A stretch of 64,000 bases of DNA from JAFAYN01 sp963733105. GTDB lineage: Bacteria > Gemmatimonadota > Gemmatimonadetes > Longimicrobiales > Longimicrobiaceae. Of this stretch, positions 58,059 through 64,000 are shown one piece after another (positions within the stretch are counted from its first letter, which is position 1; each line of letters begins with the position of its first letter). Location: contig CAVTCB010000012.1 of assembly GCA_963733105.1 (NCBI GenBank), positions 248,001 through 312,000 of the forward strand. Reading direction: 5' to 3'. Position numbers and translations under genes: made by a program. Under the pieces are notes generated by a model that saw only the letters and a program-made list of their open reading frames with translations, did not search any database and was not told where the DNA came from.

Positions 58059-58535
58059 CTACCCGGACGGTGGGAGGTGCAGGCCCCGGGACTCGCGCAG
58101 CAGCTCGTCGAAGTCGTTCGGTGGAGAGCCCCGGTCGAGCATGCGCCGGAAGACGTTGTACGGGTCGTTCCTGTCCCCGCTCTTGCGGAGGCCGGTCTCC
58201 GTGTTCACCCATACGAACACGATCACGCGGTAGGTCGAATGGTAGCGGAAGAAGAGGCGGAAGCGCTGGTGGAAGGAGGCGCGGAACCACCCCGTGTAGC
58301 CGTCCCCCAGAGTGCCGCCCTGGCGGAAGTCCTTGTGCCCGGGATCGCGGGGAATGTCCCGGGTGACCAGCCGGAGGATCGTCGCGAGCAGCTTCGCTTT
58401 CGGATGGGAAGCGTACCCGGCCGGGTCCTCGTCCCGGAGCTTCTCGACCTCCGCCAGGAGGGTGTCGAACTGGCGCTGGAACTCGGACCAGGACAGGAGC
58501 CACCACCCGTTCGCGACGGGTGGAGGCGGATTCAT
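58059..58535 (-). CDS. yhaV: YhaV-family toxin (type II toxin-antitoxin)
   Basis: 158 residues from ATG 58535, chosen because family members start close to the NGW motif seen here at residues 9-11 (an upstream ATG at 58571 would overlap the antitoxin gene). Family features: FDTLLAEVEKL, HPKAKLLATILRLV, FRQGGTLGDGYTGWFRASF, RLFFRYHSTYRVIVFVWVN, TGLRKSGDRNDPYNVFRRML and RGSPPNDFDELL. YhaV proteins are ribosome-associated RNases that slow growth when free of the antitoxin. The gene follows the PrlF-like antitoxin gene by 16 nt in one operon. Confidence 0.88.
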   Translation of the reverse strand: MNPPPPVANGWWLLSWSEFQRQFDTLLAEVEKLRDEDPAGYASHPKAKLLATILRLVTRDIPRDPGHKDFRQGGTLGDGYTGWFRASFHQRFRLFFRYHSTYRVIVFVWVNTETGLRKSGDRNDPYNVFRRMLDRGSPPNDFDELLRESRGLHLPPSG

Positions 58536-58551
58536 GGAACGGAAGGCCCGG

Positions 58552-58896
58552 TCAGTCGAGGGTGAAGTCATCGCCCAGGTCCTCGTCGGGGTCGACTTCG
58601 ACGTGGCCGACCAGGGCCTGGGCGCGGGCCAGCGAGTCGGCCGAGAGCGGCTGGATGCGCTCGGGGTGAGCCTCCATGTCCCGCTCCAGGAACGAGAGGT
58701 AGGCTCCCAGCACGGGGTCCTCTCCGGCGGCGGCTCCTTCCGCTTCGGGAAGCGCCCGGACCAGCAGGTGGCCCGGGCCGATGTATTCGGCCGTCAGGCG
58801 CCCGGACGCGAACTCCGGGTGGGCCCGGAAGAGCGCCTTCTCGAAGGCCATCGCCTGCGAGTTCCCCGACCGTGTGGCGCGACCATTGTACGACAT
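58552..58896 (-). CDS. prlF: PrlF-family antitoxin
   Basis: 114 residues from ATG 58896 with AGGAG 7 nt upstream. The N-terminal half (SGNSQAMAFEKALFRAHPEF then IGPGHLLVRAL) has the swapped-hairpin AbrB-like pattern used for DNA binding. The C-terminal half (DPVLGAYLSFLERDMEAHPE, then LSADSLARAQALVGHVEVD) is typical of PrlF and binds YhaV. It is expected to neutralise YhaV and to repress the shared promoter. A candidate promoter lies at 58924-58952. Confidence 0.83.
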   Translation of the reverse strand: MSYNGRATRSGNSQAMAFEKALFRAHPEFASGRLTAEYIGPGHLLVRALPEAEGAAAGEDPVLGAYLSFLERDMEAHPERIQPLSADSLARAQALVGHVEVDPDEDLGDDFTLD

Positions 58897-58923
58897 GGAA
58901 TGCTCCTGATGCAGGTCAGCACA

Positions 58924-58952
58924 AATGTACTCACGTGTCCGCGTCGCGGCAA
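58924..58952 (-). promoter_or_regulatory. Candidate promoter of the prlF-yhaV operon
   Basis: On the minus strand, TTGCCG and TACATT lie 17 bp apart, about 28 bp before the prlF ATG, in a short AT-richer patch. Overlap with the palindrome CACGTG would suit autorepression. Pattern only. Confidence 0.4.
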
Positions 58953-58963
58953 GATCAAAGCAA

Positions 58964-58997
58964 GCCGCCCCGGACCTCGAAGGAGGTCCGGGGCGGC
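58964..58997 (-). terminator. Terminator hairpin at the end of the right-hand biosynthetic operon
   Basis: Perfect 14-bp stem (GCCGCCCCGGACCT with its complement) and a 6-nt loop, 26 bp past the stop of the methyltransferase-like gene. On the minus strand it is followed by TTGCTTTGATCTT, moderately T-rich. Confidence 0.65.
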
Positions 58998-59023
58998 TCG
59001 TCACTTCCGGGAAGGAGCGGCGG

Positions 59024-60925
59024 TCAGACCACCGTCGCCGCCCACTCCAGCCACTCCCGCTGGTGCTCCGGGGTGATCCCCCACCGGCTCCCGTCCTCCC
59101 AGAACCAGTACTTGCGGATCTCCTCCGGCGCCCCGGCCCGGCGCATGATCTCGTCCGGCTCCTGGCGGAGCAGCTCCGCGATCCCCCGGATCAGCACCCG
59201 GTCGTTCTCCGAGTACGCCGGCGCCCCGTTCTCCGGCTTGCGGGCGCGCGCCACCACCGCGCGGCGCGGCACGTACACGAAGGCGTCCGTGAAGATCGGC
59301 GTCTCCCCCACCTCGGGGTAGGTGAGCACCGTGCGCACGATGGTCTCGAACTCGTCCAGCCGCCCCTTGAAGCTCTCCTCCATCCCGTACATCCCCAGGA
59401 GGTAGCTGAGCGCCAGGTCCTTGGCCTTGGTTCCCTCCCCGTCGCAGGCGAACAGGAAGGGGTCCTGCGTCTCGTGCAGCGTCACGTCCTGGAAGCCGGC
59501 CGCGAAGAGCACGGTTGCCGCCTGGATGGGCCCGATGTGCGGGATGTCGTGCCCCGTCTTGCTGTGCTTGTCCACCACGTGGTGGAACCACTGCCCCGCC
59601 GGGCCCTCGTCGAAGAAGTCGTGCACGATCACCGCCGCGCCCGGCTTCACCACCGCGAAGGCCTCGCGCGTGGCGGCGAACATGTCCGGGATGTGGTGCG
59701 TCCCGTAGGCGAAGAGCACCCCGTCCAGCGAGTCGGGGAGGAAGCTGCGCGAGAGCTGCGTCGCGTCCTCGCGCGAGGGGAGGCCCCAGAGCCCCGCCCG
59801 GTAGAACATGTGCGGGGAGATGTCGTTGGTGACGATCAGCGCGCCGCCGTCCGTCTCCGCCCCGGCCGCCACGAACTCCGCGGCGCGATCCTCCACCGGC
59901 ACGGACTCCGTGGCCCAGAGCCGCGCCGCCTCGCCCGCGTGCACCAGGTGCAGCAGCTCCTCCGCCGACACGGTGAGCGGGCCGGATACCACCAGCTCTT
60001 CCTCCGGGGCGGTCAGCAGCCGCCCGCGGTAGGTGAGCTCGCCGCTGCGCTCCTGCGCCTCCGTCCCCTCGCCGCGCACCAGCATCACCACCACGCGCGG
60101 GTCGATGGCCGCCAGGCGCTGCATGAGCGCGCGCACCCCGTCGCCGGGCTCGGCGCCGTCCTCCACCCAGAGGCGCTCGTCCTCCACCACGATCACCCGG
60201 GCCTGGGCCACCCCCTTCTCGGCCTCCAGGAGGCGCCACACGTAGCCGTCGCCGCCCAGCACGTCCAGGTAGATCCCGTGCATCCCGTCGCGGGCGCCCA
60301 TGATGTCCAGCAGGGTGCGCGCGCCCAGCCAGCGGCTCGCCTGGAAGGACTCCATCCCGCGGGTGTACTCCGCCCCGCGCCCGCGCAGGTCGAAGTCGCC
60401 GCCCAGGATGTCGCGCCAGATCGCCGCGTAGTCGCGGTCCTCGCGGATCACCCCGGCCGCGCGCGACCAGCGCTCGTGCTTCGCCATCCGCTCGCGCCAC
60501 TCCGCCTCCAGCCCGCGGAGGTCCTTCTCCTCCAGCCGGGCCAGGTCGTCGCGCCCCCACAGCGGGGAGAACGCCACCCGCGCCAGGGCGTGCAGGCTCC
60601 GGTAGGCGGCCTCCGGGAGGTGCGCCCTCAGGAGCTTCCACACCCCCGCCTCGGAGGACTGCCCCACGATCAGGCGGTTGAGCGCCTGCGAGTGCTCGTG
60701 CAGGTAGGCGCGCTCCTCCCGCTCCACCCCGGGAAAGGCGGTGATGGGGAGCCCCAGCCCGTCGCGCACCCGCTTCGCCTCGCGCGAGAGCGGGAGGTCG
60801 GCCCCGCCGCTCGACTCCGGGTCCGTTCCCCACACGGCGCCCGCCACGTGCGGGACGAACGGTCCGCCCTCGTCACTGCCCAGCCGGGGCTCCGCGAGTC
60901 CGCTCGCGCTTCGATCGATCGCCAT
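59024..60925 (-). CDS. Methyltransferase-like protein of the capreomycidine-type operon
   Basis: 633 residues from ATG 60925 with GGAGGA upstream. The N-terminal 200 residues show no motif I recognise. From about residue 205 there is a class I SAM-dependent methyltransferase-like pattern: YLDVLGGDGYVWRLL as a degenerate glycine-rich loop; DGVLFAYGTHHIPDMF; and AVVKPGAAVIVHDFFDEGPAG followed by GHDIPHIGPIQAATVLFAAGF. The C-terminal part (YWFWEDGSRWGITPEHQREW) is again unfamiliar. It is the last gene of the operon, 102 nt after the hydroxylase gene. A role in tailoring the guanidino amino acid or peptide is an inference from position. Its length is about twice that of a simple methyltransferase, so an extra domain is likely. 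Confidence 0.72.
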   Translation of the reverse strand: MAIDRSASGLAEPRLGSDEGGPFVPHVAGAVWGTDPESSGGADLPLSREAKRVRDGLGLPITAFPGVEREERAYLHEHSQALNRLIVGQSSEAGVWKLLRAHLPEAAYRSLHALARVAFSPLWGRDDLARLEEKDLRGLEAEWRERMAKHERWSRAAGVIREDRDYAAIWRDILGGDFDLRGRGAEYTRGMESFQASRWLGARTLLDIMGARDGMHGIYLDVLGGDGYVWRLLEAEKGVAQARVIVVEDERLWVEDGAEPGDGVRALMQRLAAIDPRVVVMLVRGEGTEAQERSGELTYRGRLLTAPEEELVVSGPLTVSAEELLHLVHAGEAARLWATESVPVEDRAAEFVAAGAETDGGALIVTNDISPHMFYRAGLWGLPSREDATQLSRSFLPDSLDGVLFAYGTHHIPDMFAATREAFAVVKPGAAVIVHDFFDEGPAGQWFHHVVDKHSKTGHDIPHIGPIQAATVLFAAGFQDVTLHETQDPFLFACDGEGTKAKDLALSYLLGMYGMEESFKGRLDEFETIVRTVLTYPEVGETPIFTDAFVYVPRRAVVARARKPENGAPAYSENDRVLIRGIAELLRQEPDEIMRRAGAPEEIRKYWFWEDGSRWGITPEHQREWLEWAATVV

Positions 60926-61027
60926 TCGTGGTTCCTCCGTGCGGTGGTGCGGGCTCCCTGTCTCGAAAGGCCCGCCGCGTGATTCGGGTCCGGGCTCCCG
61001 CTCCGGAGCCCCCTGTGCTGCGGCGCT

Positions 61028-62047
61028 TCAGTGGATCACGCGGTCGTCGGCGGCGACCCGCATGGAGCGGGAGGGCCGCAGGTCGCGGGCGATGTTGATG
61101 CGCTTGAGCCAGCGGTCCTGCCCGTCGTAGCGGGCCCGGAACGGCTTGCGGCCGTGGACCGCCTTGAAGTTGTCGATGAAGCAGAAGTCGCCCGGCTGGA
61201 GCACCTGGTCCTCCAGCACCGCGTCGATCTCCTTGATCAGCGTGTCCAGCGCCTGCTGGGCCTCGGCGTTCTCCTGGACCGGGTCCATGAAGTACGGGTC
61301 GAGGCGCATGTAGGGGGACTCCTCGGAGCCGAAGAGCACCGAGATCTTCTGCGGCCGGCTCATCATCTCCTCGATCTTCCGGTACGCGTCGCTCAGCTCG
61401 CCTTCCGGCGCGCCGTTCCCCCGGTTCTTGACCAGGTGCGACTCGTCGGGGCGGATGGTGAAGTACGGCTGCGAGAGGAGGCGGAACAGCTCCGGGGAGA
61501 GCCGCACGTTCTCCATGGACGCGAAGGTGGTCGCCACCGAGTCCGGGTTGCGGAGGCACATCATCCCCAGGTAGTCGCCGCGGTAGGGGTGGAAGGCGTC
61601 CTCCGTGTGCCACCACAGGAGCTGCTCGCTCCCGCTCCCCAGCTGCTCCCCCTCGTGCCCCTGGATGGGGAAGATGTCGTGCACGATGCGGCCGTCCTGC
61701 TGCGTCGCCCACCCGATCAGGTCGCCCAGGAGCGAGCCGAACAGGACGAGGAGCATCTCCTCCTCCTTGGTGTCGTTGGCCGGGTCCTTGACCTTCCAGT
61801 GCTTGGGCGTGCGGCCGATCTTCTCCTGGTCGATCGGGTAGCCCGAGATCACGCACAGGGCGCCCTTGGGCTCCGTGAGCCGGAACTCGCGGAGCGCGGC
61901 GCGCACCCGCCGCGGAAGCTCGTGCGCGAACACGTCGGCCTGGCGGAGGAACTCCGGGTCCTCCGGCGACTCGAAGCGGGAGGAGACCTCCTGCAGCAGC
62001 CCCCGGATGGAGTCGATCTCCTCGTTCGTCAGCACGACTTTGGACAT
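61028..62047 (-). CDS. VioC/OrfP-like Fe(II)/2-oxoglutarate-dependent arginine beta-hydroxylase
   Basis: 339 residues from ATG 62047 with GAGAGG upstream. Clavaminate-synthase-like fold. The iron site is seen as WHTEDAFHPYRGDYLGMMCL (the HxE/D pair) and the distal His in FKAVHGRKPFRARY with Arg for 2-oxoglutarate. LCLRNPD followed by VATT and the PGDFCFIDN segment are typical of VioC, OrfP, MppO, GntD and AsnO. These hydroxylate the beta carbon of free Arg, enduracididine or Asn. Arg is the most likely substrate because the next gene upstream encodes a VioD-like enzyme that acts on hydroxy-Arg. The gene sits between the VioD-like gene (52 nt away) and the methyltransferase-like gene. Confidence 0.88.
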   Translation of the reverse strand: MSKVVLTNEEIDSIRGLLQEVSSRFESPEDPEFLRQADVFAHELPRRVRAALREFRLTEPKGALCVISGYPIDQEKIGRTPKHWKVKDPANDTKEEEMLLVLFGSLLGDLIGWATQQDGRIVHDIFPIQGHEGEQLGSGSEQLLWWHTEDAFHPYRGDYLGMMCLRNPDSVATTFASMENVRLSPELFRLLSQPYFTIRPDESHLVKNRGNGAPEGELSDAYRKIEEMMSRPQKISVLFGSEESPYMRLDPYFMDPVQENAEAQQALDTLIKEIDAVLEDQVLQPGDFCFIDNFKAVHGRKPFRARYDGQDRWLKRINIARDLRPSRSMRVAADDRVIH

Positions 62048-62099
62048 GACGGCCTCTCTCGGATTGATAAGGGGTAAAAGCGTTCGCCGGGGGGGTGCG

Positions 62100-63230
62100 C
62101 TACGCCAGCGCGGGTACCGCCGCGGAGTGAAGGAGGAGCGACAGGCGGGCGAGCCCCTCGCGCAGCGCCTCGGTGGAGCGTCCGAAGCCCAGCCGGACGT
62201 GCCCCGGGCTCCCGAAGCAGTTCCCGGGAACCAGCAGCACGCGGTGCTCGCGGGCGAGCCGGTGGCAGAAGGCCTCCACGTCGGGAACGGAGGTGAGGCG
62301 CGGGAACGCGGTCACCCCGCCCGCGGGGGGAACCCACTCCACGAAGTCGGCGTGCTCCTCCATCCACTCCGCCAGCACGGCCCGGTTGGCGCGCGCCAGG
62401 GGGAGGCGCTCCGCCAGGAGGAGGTCGGCGCGGTCCACGGCCCGCTCCGCGATCATCTCCACCAGAGGAGAGAGGTGCAGGGTGACGTAGTCGCGCACCC
62501 GCACCATCTTCTCCAGCACCTCGGGGGCGGCGAAGCACCACCCCACGCGGAGCCCGGGGAGTCCGTACGCCTTGGAGAAGGTGCCCATGGAGACGGCGCG
62601 CTCGTACTTCAGGACCGGCTCGGGGAGCGGCGGCGCGTCGTGCGTCAGCTCGGCGAAGGCGTTGTCCCACACCAGGTAGGCGCCCACCCGGTCGCAGGCG
62701 GCGATCAGCGCGTCCTGCTCCTCGGGGGTTACCGTGGCGCCGGTGGGGTTGTGGGGGAAGTTCACCACCACCATCCGCGTGCGCGGCCCGATCAGGCGCC
62801 GGGCCTCCTCCACGTCGGGAACGAAGCCGTTCTCGAAGCGCAGCGCCCAGTGCTTCAGCGTGCATCCCAGCGCCCCGGCCACGGCCTGGAGCTGCGGGTA
62901 GCACGGGTCCAGCACCACCACCTCGTCGCCGGGGCTGAGGAGCGCGTGGTCCAGGAGGAAGTTGGCCTCGCTGGAGCCGTGCGTCGCCATGGCGCGGGAA
63001 GCGTCGCCCCCCAGCCAGCGCTCGGCCAGCGCGCGGCGCACCCCGTCCCCGCCCAGCGACATGCTGTCCTGGAAGACGATGCGGTCGAAGTCCGCCTCGG
63101 TGAGCCCCAGGATGCGGCGGAGGTCCACCATGGAGAAGTCGTCGACCCCGCTGCTCCCGATGTCCACGTCGGTGTCGAAGTAGTAGTAGCGCATCCACTC
63201 CTCGAGGAGCGCCGGCGGGAGCTGCTGCAT
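62100..63230 (-). CDS. VioD/OrfR-like PLP enzyme (capreomycidine synthase family)
   Basis: 376 residues from ATG 63230 (MQQLPPALLEEW). A fold-type I aminotransferase-like protein whose whole length follows the capreomycidine synthase pattern: DIGSSGVDDFSMVDLR near residue 23, MATHGSSEANFLL near 81, VVNFPHNPTGA near 155, and the PLP lysine in GTFSKAYGLPGLRVGW (Lys220). Instead of transamination, this group cyclises 3-hydroxy-arginine to capreomycidine, as in viomycin (VioD) and streptothricin (OrfR) biosynthesis. Together with the VioC-like gene it makes a two-step route from Arg. A related cyclase (GntC) makes enduracididine from another hydroxy-Arg, so the product could also be that. It lies 29 nt after the thioesterase gene. 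Confidence 0.87.
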   Translation of the reverse strand: MQQLPPALLEEWMRYYYFDTDVDIGSSGVDDFSMVDLRRILGLTEADFDRIVFQDSMSLGGDGVRRALAERWLGGDASRAMATHGSSEANFLLDHALLSPGDEVVVLDPCYPQLQAVAGALGCTLKHWALRFENGFVPDVEEARRLIGPRTRMVVVNFPHNPTGATVTPEEQDALIAACDRVGAYLVWDNAFAELTHDAPPLPEPVLKYERAVSMGTFSKAYGLPGLRVGWCFAAPEVLEKMVRVRDYVTLHLSPLVEMIAERAVDRADLLLAERLPLARANRAVLAEWMEEHADFVEWVPPAGGVTAFPRLTSVPDVEAFCHRLAREHRVLLVPGNCFGSPGHVRLGFGRSTEALREGLARLSLLLHSAAVPALA

Positions 63231-63259
63231 GATCGTGGGTCTCTCGGGGTTGGCGCGGG

Positions 63260-64000
63260 TCAGCGGAGCGCGAGGCGCATCACGTCCTCGGCCACGGCGT
63301 GCACCAGCGACTGCCGGGCTCCGTGCAGGAAGAAGTGCCCGCCCGGGAACATCCGCAGCCGGAACGGGCCGCGGGTCTGCTCCTTCCACCCCGTCAGGTG
63401 CTCACGGGTGACGTCGGGGTCCTCCAGCCCGCCGAAGGCCGAGATCGGGATGTCCAGCGGGGCGCCCTGCACGTAGCGGTACGTCTCGCACAGCTCGAAG
63501 TCGGCCCGCAGGATGGGGGCGAAGAGCTCCATCAGCTCCGGGTGCTGGAGGATCTCGTCCGGCGTCCCGTTCAGGTTCCGCAGCTCCTCCTGGAACTCCT
63601 CCTCCGGGAGGGAGTGCAGCGGCCGCTTGTCGCTGGGGAACTGCGGGGCGCGCCGCCCGGACACCAGGAGCTGCTCGGGGAGGCGGCGCTCCAGGTCGCG
63701 GAGGCGCCGGGTGAGCTCGAACCCCACCATCGCCCCCATGCTGTGCCCGAAGAAGGCGTAGGGGATGTCCATGTACGGCTCCAGCTCCTCCGCCAGGCTC
63801 TCCACCAGCGCCTCCGCCCGGGTGTGGGAGGGCTCGGTGAAGCGGTTCCCCCGCCCCGGGATGTGGACCGGGCACAGGTGGATCTCGGCGGGGAGGGCGG
63901 AGCCCCAGTTCCGGAACACGGAGGCGCCGCCGCCGGCGTACGGGAAGCAGAAAAGGCGCACGCGCACGCGCGGGCCGGGCTTCTCGAAGTCGACGACGGA
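63260..64000 (-). CDS. Type II thioesterase (GrsT-like), 5' end outside window
   Basis: At least 247 codons, with the frame open to the right edge. Family members start some 10-20 residues before the LFCFPYAGGG motif, so the true start is probably just beyond the window (GTG 63967 is a poor alternative). Alpha/beta hydrolase with the nucleophile in FFGHSMGAMVGFEL, an acidic residue in the ILRADFELCETY region, and the catalytic His in FPGGHFFLHG. Type II thioesterases clear mis-primed carrier domains of NRPS assembly lines. This shows that the right-hand operon serves an NRPS, either the one to the left or another to the right. Confidence 0.9.
   Translation of the reverse strand, partial: SVVDFEKPGPRVRVRLFCFPYAGGGASVFRNWGSALPAEIHLCPVHIPGRGNRFTEPSHTRAEALVESLAEELEPYMDIPYAFFGHSMGAMVGFELTRRLRDLERRLPEQLLVSGRRAPQFPSDKRPLHSLPEEEFQEELRNLNGTPDEILQHPELMELFAPILRADFELCETYRYVQGAPLDIPISAFGGLEDPDVTREHLTGWKEQTRGPFRLRMFPGGHFFLHGARQSLVHAVAEDVMRLALR

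Noticed and set aside
60991..61010. Short hairpin GGGCTC/GAGCCC between the hydroxylase and methyltransferase-like genes
   Set aside because: A 6-bp stem in GC-rich DNA is expected by chance and there is no T-tract.

Overview
The window is very GC-rich, compact bacterial DNA. About 52 kb on the left is a minus-strand operon of giant non-ribosomal peptide synthetase (NRPS) genes. The right-hand 12 kb holds mutS, two toxin-antitoxin-like pairs, a secreted nuclease, small genes and the end of a second biosynthetic operon. The base composition, the small exported Cys peptide and the peculiar GC-rich palindromes fit a Gemmatimonadota/Longimicrobium-like or similar soil bacterium, but no rRNA or full set of taxonomic markers is present, so this is only a guess.

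LEFT, 1-51987, minus strand. Six NRPS genes are read right to left and numbered NRPS-1 to NRPS-6 in transcription order, with gaps of 4-33 nt. NRPS-1 (47281-51987) is C-A-T-E. NRPS-2 (36035-47269) is C-A-T/C-A-T-E/C-A-T. NRPS-3 (21497-36020) has four modules with one E domain. NRPS-4 (16717-21471) is C-A-T-E. NRPS-5 (6431-16683) has three modules. NRPS-6 (1-6426, running off the left edge) is A-T/C-A-T-E. I count 14 adenylation domains and 5 epimerisation domains, and no thioesterase domain. Pocket codes read by hand suggest, in gene order: D-Ser; Gly, D-Thr, a basic residue (His-like code); unknown, Thr, D-Asp, Gly-like; D-Cys-like; Leu, Leu, Thr; Ala/Gly-like, D-Ser. C-domain subtype and docking ends fit the order 1-2-4-3-5-6 better than strict gene order. 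NRPS-3 and NRPS-5 are each interrupted by four single-base frameshifts as sequenced, mostly in G/C runs; NRPS-1, -2, -4 and -6 are open.

The most unusual feature is in 9 of the 14 adenylation domains. They carry an insertion of 42-379 bp at one site, between core motifs A2 and A3. Each is built from a small set of GC-rich hairpin elements (stems of the type CCCTCCCC/GGGGAGGG) and is translated as Pro/Gly-rich spacer.

MIDDLE, 51988-59000. This stretch holds a divergent promoter region, mutS, a HEPN/MNT (minimal nucleotidyltransferase) pair with a palindromic operator candidate, a lipoprotein DNA/RNA non-specific nuclease, a STAS-like protein, a small exported Cys peptide, and a PrlF/YhaV toxin-antitoxin pair.

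RIGHT, 59024-64000, minus strand. A biosynthetic operon enters from beyond the right edge: type II thioesterase, a VioD/OrfR-like PLP enzyme (capreomycidine synthase family), a VioC/OrfP-like Fe(II)/2-oxoglutarate arginine hydroxylase, and a methyltransferase-like protein, ending in a strong hairpin. The VioC+VioD pair predicts a cyclic guanidino amino acid (capreomycidine or a relative). It may supply the left-hand NRPS or a separate one to the right.
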